Source: JAAYAY01 sp964429355
GTDB lineage: Bacteria > Planctomycetota > Planctomycetia > Pirellulales > Thermoguttaceae
Assembly (NCBI GenBank): GCA_964429355.1
Contig: CAYSCH010000124.1
Location: 1 to 22,738 of the forward strand
Direction of reading: 5' to 3'
DNA length: 22,738 nucleotides
Program-made: the position numbers and the translations under genes
The notes under the pieces: model-generated
Told to the model about the DNA's origin: nothing
Seen by the model: the letters and a program-made list of their open reading frames with translations, nothing else
Databases searched by the model: none
Shown here: piece by piece, positions 8,350-16,086 of the stretch
How the letters are laid out: each line of letters begins with the position of its first letter
How positions within the stretch are numbered: the first letter of the stretch is position 1

Positions 8350-10161
8350 GTGAATCGGCTGATCTCTGCTGGCCTTGTCCTGCTGGCCTGTGTCTCAACT
8401 CCAGCCGCAGAACCTCCGGCGCCGCTGCTGCCCGTGCCCTCGCCGCAGCAGCTCCGCTGGCAACGTGCAGAGATGACCATGTTCCTGCACTTCGGTGTCA
8501 ATACGTTCACCGATCGGGAGTGGGGCGACGGCACGGAAGATCCTGATGTCTTCAGCCCCAAGGACCTCGATTGCCTCCAGTGGGTGCGAGAGGCTCGGGC
8601 AGCCGGGTTCGGTATGCTGATTCTTACGGCGAAACACCACGACGGATTCTGTTTGTGGCCCAGCGCATACACCGATCACTGTGTCCGGTCGAGCACGTGG
8701 CAGGAGGGCAAGGGAGACGTGCTGCGGCAGTTCGTCGACGCCTGCCGTGCCGAACAGATGCCGGCCGCTTTTTACCTGTCGCCCTGGGATCGCCACGAGC
8801 CCAGCTACGGAGACAGCCCGCGCTACAATCAGCACTTCATCAACCAACTGACCGAACTGCTGACAACCTACGGCCCCTTCGCGGAAGTCTGGTTTGACGG
8901 CGCGTGTGGCGAAGGCCCGAATGGAAAGGAGCAGGTCTACGATTGGCCCAGCTATTACGCGAAGATCCGCCAACTGGAACCTACCGCACTGATTGCGATC
9001 TGCGGTCCGGACGTCCGCTGGGTGGGCAACGAATCGGGCGTGGCTCGTTCAGGCGAGTCGAGCGTGAAAGACGCCGGTCCCGGGCAAGATGGCGTCGACG
9101 GCAAAGTCTGGTATCCGGCCGAGTGCGACGTGTCGATCCGGCCCGGCTGGTTCTATCACGCCTCCGAGGACAACAAGCTGAAGAGCGTGGAACACCTTCT
9201 GGATATCTACTTCAAGTCGGTCGGTCGCAACAGCGTGCTGCTGCTGAACGTTCCCCCGGATCGCGCCGGGCGATTGTCGAACTGCGACGCCCAGCGGTTG
9301 GCTGAATTTCGTGCGGCACTCGACGAAATCTTTGCCACCGACTTGTGTGCCGGCCGCCCAGCGCAGGCCGACAACGTTCGCCAAAATGACGCACGGTTTG
9401 CCGCCGCCAACCTCACCGACGGCAATCTCGACACCTATTGGGCAACCGATGACAGCGTGATGGGCGGTTCCGCAGAAATCCAGTTCCCGTCAGTTCAACC
9501 GTTCAACGTGATCAACGTCCAGGAATACATTCCGCTCGGGGAGCGTGTGCGGCGGTATCATATCGATGCGAAAACGTCCGGCGGGTGGCAGACCGTGGCT
9601 TCCGGCACGATCATTGGCCAGCGGAATCTGCTTCCAATTCCGGTCGTCACCGCCGAAGCTCTCCGGCTGGTGATCGACGAAGCGGCCGCCTGCCCGGCGA
9701 TCGCCTCTTTCGGAGCCTACTACAGCCAGCGGGCCGTTCAGGCCGGTTCTGGGTCCCTGGCGGCGCACCAACCGGCGGAGGCTTCCAACGTTCACGGCGA
9801 CGGCACCGTCTACGGCCCTGACAAGGCGCTCGACGACGATCCGCAGACACGTTGGGCAACCGCCGACGAGGTGCGCCAGTGCTGGCTCGATGTCGACCTG
9901 CGCGAGCCTCAGGCGGTTGGCCGGATCACGATTTCCGAACTCGAGCCTCGCATCACCAAATTCCAGATCGAGTACCGCCTGGCACCTGACGAGCCCTGGA
10001 AGACCGCCCTGTCGGGTGACAAGGCCGGTGAGCACTTCGAAGCGAGCTTTCCCTCCGTCCAGGCCAGGTACGTCCGGCTGCATATTCTCGACGCAAGCTT
10101 CGCGCCAACCATCTGGGAGTTCGGCGTCTTCGGTCCTGATAAAGGAAAGACCGATCACTAA
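8350..10161 (+). CDS. Secreted alpha-L-fucosidase, GH29, with two C-terminal discoidin (F5/8 type C) domains
   Basis: A retaining exo-hydrolase expected to release terminal alpha-L-fucose outside the cytoplasm. The start is GTG at 8350, placed by GGAGG six bases upstream and by the signal peptide it creates (VNRLISAGLVLLACVSTPAAE). The open frame reaches back to an ATG at 8281, but that would put 23 charged residues before the signal. The mature protein shows GH29 landmarks: MFLHFGVNTFTDREWG near the N-terminus, TAKHHDGFCLWPS at about 93-105, FYLSPWDRHEPSYG at about 141-154, and FAEVWFDGACG with the probable nucleophile Asp183. The second half holds two domains of 120-130 residues with discoidin features: DGNLDTYWATDD and then DDDPQTRWATAD, each followed by beta strands and ending in REYVRL-type segments (ALRLVIDEA; ARYVRLHILDAS). 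These may bind sugar. It begins a plus-strand run with the next two genes (30-base spacing, then an overlap). Activity is strongly indicated; the precise linkage is unknown. Confidence 0.9.
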   Translation: MNRLISAGLVLLACVSTPAAEPPAPLLPVPSPQQLRWQRAEMTMFLHFGVNTFTDREWGDGTEDPDVFSPKDLDCLQWVREARAAGFGMLILTAKHHDGFCLWPSAYTDHCVRSSTWQEGKGDVLRQFVDACRAEQMPAAFYLSPWDRHEPSYGDSPRYNQHFINQLTELLTTYGPFAEVWFDGACGEGPNGKEQVYDWPSYYAKIRQLEPTALIAICGPDVRWVGNESGVARSGESSVKDAGPGQDGVDGKVWYPAECDVSIRPGWFYHASEDNKLKSVEHLLDIYFKSVGRNSVLLLNVPPDRAGRLSNCDAQRLAEFRAALDEIFATDLCAGRPAQADNVRQNDARFAAANLTDGNLDTYWATDDSVMGGSAEIQFPSVQPFNVINVQEYIPLGERVRRYHIDAKTSGGWQTVASGTIIGQRNLLPIPVVTAEALRLVIDEAAACPAIASFGAYYSQRAVQAGSGSLAAHQPAEASNVHGDGTVYGPDKALDDDPQTRWATADEVRQCWLDVDLREPQAVGRITISELEPRITKFQIEYRLAPDEPWKTALSGDKAGEHFEASFPSVQARYVRLHILDASFAPTIWEFGVFGPDKGKTDH

Positions 10162-10191
10162 CCGGTTCCATTTCCACAAGCGAGTAACCCA

Positions 10192-12339
10192 ATGAAACCC
10201 CATCGAACCCTTGCACATCCCGTCGTTGTCTCTCATTCGCCAATGGGTCGTCCTCTCTCCCGCAGCGCCGGAAGGATCATCGCCCCCCTGCTGCTCTGCG
10301 CTGGGGTCGCCATGTTTGCGCGAGCCGCCGAGCCGCATCCGTCTCTGCCGCAGTCGGGGACCATGGATGGCCTTGGTGTCAACATCCACTTCACCGATCC
10401 CCGGCCGGGCGAGATGCAGATGCTGGCCGAAGGCGGCTTCCGCTGGGTTCGGATGGATTTCACATGGGAGGGCACCGAACGCGAGAAAGGCCGCTACGAC
10501 TTCTCGGCCTACGACCGGCTGCTCACCGCACTGGAACCGCACCAGATCCGCTCGCTGTTCATCCTGGACTACAGCAATTCATTGTACGAAAAGGAACGAT
10601 CCGTCACGACCGAAGAGGGCCGGCTGGCCTACGCTCGTTGGGCAGCCGCTGCCGCCGAGCATTTCCGCGGCCGGGGCATTTTGTGGGAGATCTGGAATGA
10701 ACCGAACATCAGCGGTTTCTGGAAGCCGGCCCCGAATGTAAACGACTATGCGGCAATGGCCCTGGCTGCGGCCCGCGCAATCCGCACCGCCGCCCCGGGC
10801 GAGGCGATTATCGGGCCGGCCACGTCGACGATCGATCTGGAGTTTCTGGAAGGGTGTTTCAAGGCCGGCCTGCTCCAGTGGTGGGACGCCGTATCCGTCC
10901 ATCCCTATCGTCAGTCGGCGCCCGAATCCGCCGCCGTCGAGTACCACCGGCTCCGGCGGCTGATCGCCCAATACGCTCCCGCCGGCAGATCGATCCCCAT
11001 TCTCTCAGGCGAATGGGGATACTCGTCCGCTTGGAAAGGATTCGACCCCGATCGGCAGGGAGAAATGCTGCCACGCCAGTGGCTGACCAACCTCTCCCAG
11101 GAGATTTCCGTCTCCATCTGGTACGACTGGCATGACGACGGCCGAGATCCCCAGGAGCCGGAACACCATTTCGGCACTGTCCAGCACCAGGAATACCCGG
11201 ATCGCCAGCCCGTCTACGACACCAAGCCTGCCTACCTGGCGGCAAAGACCCTGACGACCACCCTGGCCGGCCACCGTTTCAGCAAGCGGATTGCGGCCGG
11301 CAACCACGACACCTATGCCTTGCTGTTCGAGAAAGCCGATCAGCAGCGACTGGCCGTGTGGACAACCGCCGCCGAACCGACCAAGGTCAGAATTCCCTCG
11401 CGCGACGGCCGCTGGGAGCAGATTTCTCACACGGGTGAGAATCGATCGTTCGTCTCCGCGACGAACGGATACCTGGAGGTGACCGCGACCAGTTCGCCCC
11501 AGTATTTGATTGCGGGCACGCCACAGGCGGTCCCGGCCGACGTGCCGGTTGCCCATGCCCTTCACGCCGCCCTGGTTGCCGGGCCGGGACCCGTCGTGAC
11601 CGTCCAGATCGATAACCTCGAGGACATTCCATTTCAGGGAACGGCCCGTCTGACGGACGTTGGCGGTATTGCCCCCGCCGGTTTGGAGCAGCCCCTGCAG
11701 CTGTCCGCCGGCCAGGCAAATCAGTCGCTGCGGTTTCCGCTCTCGGCACGCCCCATGGGCGAGTGTCAGGTCGGCCTGCGGATTGAAGACCCAAAAGGCA
11801 ACTTGATGCACGAGCTGCCCAGCAAGCGTTTCGTCTATTTGTCCGACGAGGTGCTGACCACGTGCCATGCCGTCGCCGATGGCGACGCCGAAGTTGCCTG
11901 CAAGGTGTCCGTCGCGGTTGCCCAAGCTCCAGAGCCCCTGCCCGACAGCAACGCTGCCGTCCTGCGGATCGATTACCAGTTCGGCGCGGGCTGGAGGTTT
12001 CTGCGTGTGGTTCCGAAGGATGGTGAACCAGGTGAACTGGCCGGCAAGCCGACCGGTTTTGCATTCTGGGTCTTCGGCGATGGCCAGGGCACCAGTCCTC
12101 GGCTGCGGGTCCGAGATGCCACCGGCCAAACCTGGCAACCGTCGGGCCAGACCATCGATTGGCGGGGATGGCGTTATGTTGAACTGCCGCTCACCGCGTC
12201 CAGCGGGCACTGGGGTGGTGCCGCCGACCATGTCATCCACTATCCCCTGGTATGGGACAGCGCATTCCTGCTCGACAACCCATCGAAACAAGAGAATCAA
12301 GGGTCTATCTATGTCGCCACACCAATGGTCCTGTATTGA
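10192..12339 (+). CDS. Secreted clan GH-A glycoside hydrolase (GH39/GH5-like) with C-terminal beta-sandwich domain
   Basis: A 715-residue exported TIM-barrel hydrolase. The first ATG (10192) is used; an internal ATG at 10243 lacks a ribosome binding site. The signal region is long (arginine-containing N-terminus, hydrophobic stretch about 29-45, cleavage near ARAAEP). The barrel runs from about 58 to 345. The acid/base is Glu170 in WEIWNEPN and the nucleophile is probably Glu274 in ILSGEWGYSS; HPY at 237-239 also fits the clan. Residues about 370-450 look like the small beta-domain seen in GH39/GH51-type enzymes. Residues about 575-715 form a separate beta-rich domain (FGAGWRFLRVV, SPRLRVRDATGQTWQ, WRYVELPL) resembling a carbohydrate-binding jelly roll. 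A decayed copy of this domain occurs at 14373. The GH family within clan A cannot be fixed by eye; xylosidase, glucanase or another exo-activity are all possible. It is likely co-transcribed with the fucosidase and the next gene. Confidence 0.82.
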   Translation: MKPHRTLAHPVVVSHSPMGRPLSRSAGRIIAPLLLCAGVAMFARAAEPHPSLPQSGTMDGLGVNIHFTDPRPGEMQMLAEGGFRWVRMDFTWEGTEREKGRYDFSAYDRLLTALEPHQIRSLFILDYSNSLYEKERSVTTEEGRLAYARWAAAAAEHFRGRGILWEIWNEPNISGFWKPAPNVNDYAAMALAAARAIRTAAPGEAIIGPATSTIDLEFLEGCFKAGLLQWWDAVSVHPYRQSAPESAAVEYHRLRRLIAQYAPAGRSIPILSGEWGYSSAWKGFDPDRQGEMLPRQWLTNLSQEISVSIWYDWHDDGRDPQEPEHHFGTVQHQEYPDRQPVYDTKPAYLAAKTLTTTLAGHRFSKRIAAGNHDTYALLFEKADQQRLAVWTTAAEPTKVRIPSRDGRWEQISHTGENRSFVSATNGYLEVTATSSPQYLIAGTPQAVPADVPVAHALHAALVAGPGPVVTVQIDNLEDIPFQGTARLTDVGGIAPAGLEQPLQLSAGQANQSLRFPLSARPMGECQVGLRIEDPKGNLMHELPSKRFVYLSDEVLTTCHAVADGDAEVACKVSVAVAQAPEPLPDSNAAVLRIDYQFGAGWRFLRVVPKDGEPGELAGKPTGFAFWVFGDGQGTSPRLRVRDATGQTWQPSGQTIDWRGWRYVELPLTASSGHWGGAADHVIHYPLVWDSAFLLDNPSKQENQGSIYVATPMVLY

Positions 12340-13480
12340 TGTGCCCTGCATCCGGCAGGCAAGCGTCCCAGACGATGCCCAACCGGCGCCTCTGCGGGCG
12401 ACAATGGCTTGGATCGTCATTTATGGCTGGCTTGTGACGGGTGGTGCCGCTGAAGTGCATGGAGGCGAGCAACTGAGCCCGGGTGCAGGTGCGGTGGAAT
12501 CGCGGGTGTTCAATGTTCTTGACTACGGGGCCGTAGGCGACGACAAGACGGACAACACCGCGGCGTTTTCAGCTTGTCTGAAGGCGGTAATCGAGGCCGG
12601 AGGCGGGCGGATGTACCTGCCGGCTGGCGTCTACTGCGGCCGGATCATCATCCCCGCCATCGAGTCACCCAACTGGATCGCCCTTGAGATCGTGGGCGAG
12701 AGCCAGCCTGCGCCCATCTTCGGCACGATCGGACGGTTCGAGCTGCTGAACAACGGTACCATCGTCAAGAGCCTCGCCACTTCCGGCCCAGCGGTCATCT
12801 CCGCCATTCCCGCCGGCGCCAAACCCGGCAGCTTCTCCGGCGTCCACGTCGTGCTCAAGGACCTGGAGGTGAGAACCCATAACGACCCGCACATCGGCGG
12901 CATCGATCTGGAGTCGGTGCAGCAGTGCCGGATCGAGAACGTGGTCGTCAACACGGGCATGTACAATGTGCAGGCCGCCAAACCGACCCATGGCACCAAG
13001 GGGCTGGTCACTCCGGCAATCAACAACGGAGCTTTGACGGTGCTGCGGAACGTGATCGTCACCGGGTTCCACACCGGCATCGTGGTCAACGAGCATACGG
13101 ACGGCGACAACATCGTGGTGGCGAGCAACATCGACGGCTTGGATTTCGTTACGGCCTATCATGCCTCCCGCTTTGGCCGGGTAGGGGCGTACCGCTGCAC
13201 CAACATGCTCACGGTGACGGGGGAGCACGCTTTTTCGATCGAGCAGTTGAACCTTGAGCATTCCGGACCGGGGCAGACGGATGAGAACAATGCCTGGCAG
13301 ACGACGGTCAACGACATCAACGATCCCGGCAATCGCGGTGTGGCCGACATCAACTACTGGGTGGTTCTGGGGAATGTGGGCGTGAGCGAGGTCTTCACCC
13401 GCAACGGCGGCGCCTCGATCCTCGCCCGGCGGATCGGCTCCGCCCCGGCAGGCAGCAGCGGAACGGGAGAGCAACGCTGA
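12311..13480 (+). CDS. Secreted pectate-lyase-superfamily beta-helix protein (Pectate_lyase_3-like)
   Basis: An exported beta-helix protein of about 389 residues. The domain opens with FNVLDYGAVGDDKTDNTAAF, followed by a helix and GGGRMYLPAGVYCGRIIIP, the hallmark of the Pectate_lyase_3 (PF12708) group used by rhamnogalacturonases, tailspikes and epimerases. Later turns include VVLKDLEVRTHNDPHIGG, CRIENVVVNTGMYNVQ and LTVLRNVIVTGFHTGIVV. Catalytic residues are not clear, so lyase, hydrolase or structural roles are all open. The start is uncertain. ATG 12311 overlaps the end of the preceding gene by 29 bases. ATG 12404 would give a shorter signal-like start (MAWIVIYGWLVTGGAAEVHG). An upstream open frame back to 11867 is only a shadow of the previous gene. 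Position and overlap place it in the same transcript as the fucosidase and GH-A glycosidase. Confidence 0.78.
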   Translation: MSPHQWSCIDVPCIRQASVPDDAQPAPLRATMAWIVIYGWLVTGGAAEVHGGEQLSPGAGAVESRVFNVLDYGAVGDDKTDNTAAFSACLKAVIEAGGGRMYLPAGVYCGRIIIPAIESPNWIALEIVGESQPAPIFGTIGRFELLNNGTIVKSLATSGPAVISAIPAGAKPGSFSGVHVVLKDLEVRTHNDPHIGGIDLESVQQCRIENVVVNTGMYNVQAAKPTHGTKGLVTPAINNGALTVLRNVIVTGFHTGIVVNEHTDGDNIVVASNIDGLDFVTAYHASRFGRVGAYRCTNMLTVTGEHAFSIEQLNLEHSGPGQTDENNAWQTTVNDINDPGNRGVADINYWVVLGNVGVSEVFTRNGGASILARRIGSAPAGSSGTGEQR

Positions 13481-13552
13481 ATCGTTGCGGAAGACGGACC
13501 GACGAGTTCGCGACTTCCGTTGGTTCAACCGTCATTGCGACGGGAACACCGG

Positions 13553-13580
13553 GTCGCCCCGGTTCTTGAACCGGGGCGAC
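13553..13580. repeat. Perfect 28-base palindromic hairpin downstream of the beta-helix gene
   Basis: GTCGCCCCGGTTC and its exact reverse complement GAACCGGGGCGAC are separated by only TT, giving a 13-bp GC-rich stem. It lies 73 bases after the stop codon at 13480 and about 75 bases before the toxin-antitoxin promoter. No T run follows, so it is not a standard intrinsic terminator. It may act as a transcript-end stabiliser, a REP-like interspersed palindrome or a cruciform site. Confidence 0.6.
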
Positions 13581-13655
13581 GTGCGTCCCCAGAGGCTTCG
13601 CTCCACCCGCCCGTGGCGACGAACCGTGGGCGTGCCGGTTTTCCGGATCTTCAAC

Positions 13656-13684
13656 TTGACGCCAGGCGGTTCTTCAGGTAGCAT
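13656..13684 (+). promoter_or_regulatory. Sigma-70-type promoter of the toxin-antitoxin operon
   Basis: TTGACG (13656-13661, 5 of 6 to consensus) and TAGCAT (13679-13684, 4 of 6) are separated by exactly 17 bases. The expected start of transcription is near 13691, leaving a leader of about 29 bases before the antitoxin ATG at 13720. Confidence 0.6.
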
Positions 13685-13695
13685 CTAATTAGATG
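13682..13695. promoter_or_regulatory. Palindromic operator overlapping the -10 of the toxin-antitoxin promoter
   Basis: CATCTAATTAGATG is a perfect 14-base palindrome, AT-rich against a GC-rich background. It overlaps the last three bases of the -10 hexamer and covers the expected transcription start. Binding by a Phd/YefM antitoxin dimer here would repress the operon, which is the known mode of control for this family. Confidence 0.6.
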
Positions 13696-13719
13696 TTAAT
13701 TGAATGCGAGGGCCTTGTC

Positions 13720-14013
13720 ATGAATATCACCCGCGATATCGACTCGTTGACCCACTTCAAGCGAAATACCAGCGAGGTCATCGAACAGCTCAAAACGACC
13801 GGCCAGCCCATGGTGCTCACCGTGAACGGCAAGGCGGAGATCGTCGTCCAGGACGCCGCGTCCTATCAGGCCATGCTCGAACTGGTCGACCGGGCCGAAG
13901 CGATTGCCGGCATCAAGAAGGGTCTCGATTCCATCGAGCGAGGTGAGGGGATTCCCGCCGAGGTCGCTTTTGCGCGTCTCCGCAAGAAGCACACAATCCC
14001 CCGCAAGACATGA
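13720..14013 (+). CDS. Type II antitoxin, Phd/YefM family
   Basis: A 97-residue antitoxin expected to bind operator DNA through its N-terminal half and wrap the toxin with its C-terminal helices. The ATG at 13720 has GAGGG about 8 bases upstream and gives the typical opening MNITRDIDSLTHFKRN. An earlier in-frame ATG at 13693 lies inside the operator palindrome with no ribosome site. The core pattern (SEVIEQLKTTGQPMVLTVNGKAEIVVQDAA, split here by family convention into helix, strand and strand) and the following SYQAMLEL helix are standard for Phd/YefM. The tail is charged (IERGEGIPAEVAFARLRKK), as expected for the toxin-neutralising end. It overlaps the toxin start by ATGA. Intact in length and motifs. 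Confidence 0.92.
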   Translation: MNITRDIDSLTHFKRNTSEVIEQLKTTGQPMVLTVNGKAEIVVQDAASYQAMLELVDRAEAIAGIKKGLDSIERGEGIPAEVAFARLRKKHTIPRKT

Positions 14014-14345
14014 AGAAGTACCGCCTCATCATCCAGCCACCCGCGTTTGAGGATCTCGACGCGGCCTACCAGTGGATCTACCAGCGTGCGCCCGAGGCCG
14101 CCATTGGCTGGTTCAATGGGTTTGTGGACGCCCTGAACTCCCTTTCCGAATCTCCTGAGCGTTGCGGATTTGCACCCGAGAACAATGCAGTTGAGCCCGA
14201 AATTCGCCAACTTCTCTACGGGCGCCGCGGCGGCGTCTACCGCGCACTATTTACTATCACCGGTACCAGCGTTCGCGTGCTTCATGTCCGTCATGCCGCC
14301 CAAGAGACTCTCTCCGCCAAGGAACTTGGCGAAGACCTCGGATAG
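14010..14345 (+). CDS. Type II toxin, ParE/RelE superfamily
   Basis: A 111-residue toxin. It starts at the ATG of an ATGA overlap with the antitoxin stop, so the two are translationally coupled. The opening YRLIIQPPAFEDLDAAYQWI, the helical hairpin that follows, and the terminal strands GRRGGVYRALFTI and VRVLHVRHAAQ match the ParE/RelE fold (two helices then a beta-sheet). It is not possible by eye to say whether the target is DNA gyrase (ParE type) or ribosome-bound mRNA (RelE type). The Arg/His-rich VLHVRHAA segment is common to both. The pair lies between the sugar-hydrolase operon and a remnant of one of its domains, suggesting insertion or local rearrangement. The toxin stop is followed in frame by the remnant described next. 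Confidence 0.9.
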   Translation: MKKYRLIIQPPAFEDLDAAYQWIYQRAPEAAIGWFNGFVDALNSLSESPERCGFAPENNAVEPEIRQLLYGRRGGVYRALFTITGTSVRVLHVRHAAQETLSAKELGEDLG

Positions 14346-14372
14346 CCCGCTCCTGAAAATCCGGATGGTCTT

Positions 14373-14516
14373 GGCGCGGGCTGGAAGTTCCTGCGTCTGG
14401 TTCTGGAGGATGGTCAGGGAGCTGAGCTCGCCGGCAAGCCGACCAGCTCCAGTCCTCGGCTGCGGGTCCGACATGCCACCGACCAGACCTGGCAGTCGTC
14501 AGGTTCCTTGCGATAG
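14373..14516 (+). pseudogene. Remnant of the GH-A glycosidase C-terminal beta-sandwich domain
   Basis: Bases 14373-14444 match 11983-12054 of the GH-A gene at about 60 of 72 positions without gaps. Bases 14451-14500 match 12094-12143 at about 45 of 50. Between the two blocks the remnant has 6 bases where the gene has 39, an in-frame loss of 11 codons. The translation reads GAGWKFLRLV ... ELAGKPT ... SPRLRVRHATDQTWQ, against GAGWRFLRVV ... ELAGKPT ... SPRLRVRDATGQTWQ in the gene, and ends at TAG 14514-14516. Weaker similarity may begin near 14349 with a one-base frame change. There is no start codon of its own, and the frame continues from the toxin frame after its TAG stop. This is a truncated duplicate or the tail of a lost paralogue. 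Confidence 0.75.
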
Positions 14517-14551
14517 GGGTGCGTTCCCGTGGGACTCATCCACTGGCCCGT

Positions 14552-14586
14552 TGCCGTCAGTTGCCGGGAAGGGTAGCATGACGGCA
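14552..14586. repeat. 8-bp inverted repeat upstream of the first Gfo/Idh/MocA gene
   Basis: TGCCGTCA (14552-14559) and TGACGGCA (14579-14586) are exact reverse complements with a 19-base spacer, in the 142-base stretch between the domain remnant and the ATG at 14659. The rest of that stretch has no gene and no clear promoter. It could be an operator or an RNA stem; function unknown. Confidence 0.35.
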
Positions 14587-14658
14587 CATCTTGCCAGACG
14601 CACAAACCGGCAAGCTCCAGGCACTGCTTACTGACCTTGCGCACGGGAACTCCTCACG

Positions 14659-16086
14659 ATGGCAAACAACTCCAGCATAGTCCCATCACGTCGCGATTTT
14701 CTCAAGAAGGCCGGCTCCGTCGCCGCGGCTTCTTCCCTGGTGGCCGCAGGCGCTCCGAGAGTCCACCCCGCCGAGAACAATACGATCCGGTTGGCCCTGA
14801 TCGGCTGTGGGGCACGCGGTACCGGCGCCGTGGCCAACGCCCTGCTGGTCAAGCAAGGACCGGTCAAACTGGTGGCCATGGCCGATGTGTTTCCCGATGT
14901 GATCGAGCAACGGCTCAAGTACCTGCAGGGCAGCATCCAGGCCAGTTGGGATCGCACTCCGGCCGATGGGTTGGGAGCGGGTATCGATGTCCCGCCGGAG
15001 CGCCGCTTCGTCGGCTTCGACGCCTACCGCCAGGCCATGGACTGCCTGGGCCCGGGCGACGTCGCCATCCTGGCCACGCCGCCGGCCTTCCGTTGGGTCC
15101 ATTTCGCCTGCGCGATCGAAAAGGGGCTCAACGTCTTCATGGAGAAGCCGCTCACGTCCGACGGACCCACGTCGCGCCGCATGCTGAAGCAGGCAGAAGA
15201 GTCGATCGCCAGGAACCTCAAGGTGGGCGTCGGCCTGATGTCGCGCCACAGCCGCCCCATCCAGGAGTTGCACGAGCGCGTCAGCGATGGCGAAATCGGC
15301 GATATCTTCCTCCTCCGCGCCTACCGGCTCATCGGGCCGCTGGTGACCGCCTTCTCCCATCGTTGGCCCGGAACACCCAGTGAACTCCTCTGGCAGATCC
15401 AGCGCTTCCACAGCTTCATCTGGGCCAGCGGCGGTTGCTTCAACGACTTCTACATCCACGTGATCGACAACGCCTGCTGGATGAAGAACGCCTGGCCGGT
15501 CAAGGCCCAGGCAATCGGCGGCCGCCACTATCGCACCAGTCCCGACGGCCAGCCCTACGTCGACCAGAACTTCGACACGTATGGGGTGGAATACACCTTT
15601 GCCGACGGTGCCCGGCTGATGCTCGACGGCCGCTGCATGCCCGGCTGCCACAACGACCATTCGAGCTGCGCCCAGGGAACCAGGGGCGCGGCCGTGATCT
15701 CCAGGTCGGGCGACTGCGGGCCCCCTTCGAGCACCTACCGGACCCACTCTTTCGAGCCTGCCGACCTGATCTGGCGATCCGAGACCGCCCCCGCCGAACG
15801 CAGCCCCTACAACAACGAGTGGAACGACCTGGTCGACGCCATCCGCAACGACAAGCCTTACAACGAGGTCCGGAGCGGCGTCGAGGCCTGCATCGTGTCG
15901 AACATGGGCCGCCGGGCGGCGCATACCGGCCGGGTCGTCACCTTCGACGAAACGCTCCAGTCCGACCAGGAGTACGCCCCCGGCGTCGACAAGTTCACCG
16001 CCGATTCCCCCGCCCCCGTCCAGGCCGATGCCGATGGCCGATACCCCGTCCCGCAACCCGGTATCCTTACGGATCGAGAATATTAG
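14659..16086 (+). CDS. Tat-exported Gfo/Idh/MocA-family oxidoreductase (475 aa)
   Basis: An NAD(P)-dependent dehydrogenase-like protein predicted to be exported folded by the twin-arginine route, probably acting on sugars or sugar-like rings in the periplasm. The Tat motif SRRDFLKK is at 10-17 and is followed by a hydrophobic alanine-rich stretch. The Rossmann fold begins at about 43 with IRLALIGCGARGTG. The family motif EKPL is at 162-165 (usual Lys in EKP, here Lys163), reached through VAILATPP and GLNVFMEKP. The C-terminal domain (about 180-440) holds GGCFNDFYIHVIDNACW, where the family often has a catalytic His, plus NNEWNDLVDAIRNDKPYNE typical of the planctomycete secreted subgroup. The upstream ribosome site is weak (GGGAAC). 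Substrate unknown; GH109-like glycosidase action or keto-sugar formation are possible. It converges on the DUF6807 gene. Confidence 0.92.
   Translation: MANNSSIVPSRRDFLKKAGSVAAASSLVAAGAPRVHPAENNTIRLALIGCGARGTGAVANALLVKQGPVKLVAMADVFPDVIEQRLKYLQGSIQASWDRTPADGLGAGIDVPPERRFVGFDAYRQAMDCLGPGDVAILATPPAFRWVHFACAIEKGLNVFMEKPLTSDGPTSRRMLKQAEESIARNLKVGVGLMSRHSRPIQELHERVSDGEIGDIFLLRAYRLIGPLVTAFSHRWPGTPSELLWQIQRFHSFIWASGGCFNDFYIHVIDNACWMKNAWPVKAQAIGGRHYRTSPDGQPYVDQNFDTYGVEYTFADGARLMLDGRCMPGCHNDHSSCAQGTRGAAVISRSGDCGPPSSTYRTHSFEPADLIWRSETAPAERSPYNNEWNDLVDAIRNDKPYNEVRSGVEACIVSNMGRRAAHTGRVVTFDETLQSDQEYAPGVDKFTADSPAPVQADADGRYPVPQPGILTDREY

Noticed and set aside
11867..12310. Upstream extension of the pectate-lyase-fold gene.
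   Set aside because: This part lies wholly inside the GH-A glycosidase gene in another frame and has no ribosome site; the signal-like region begins later.
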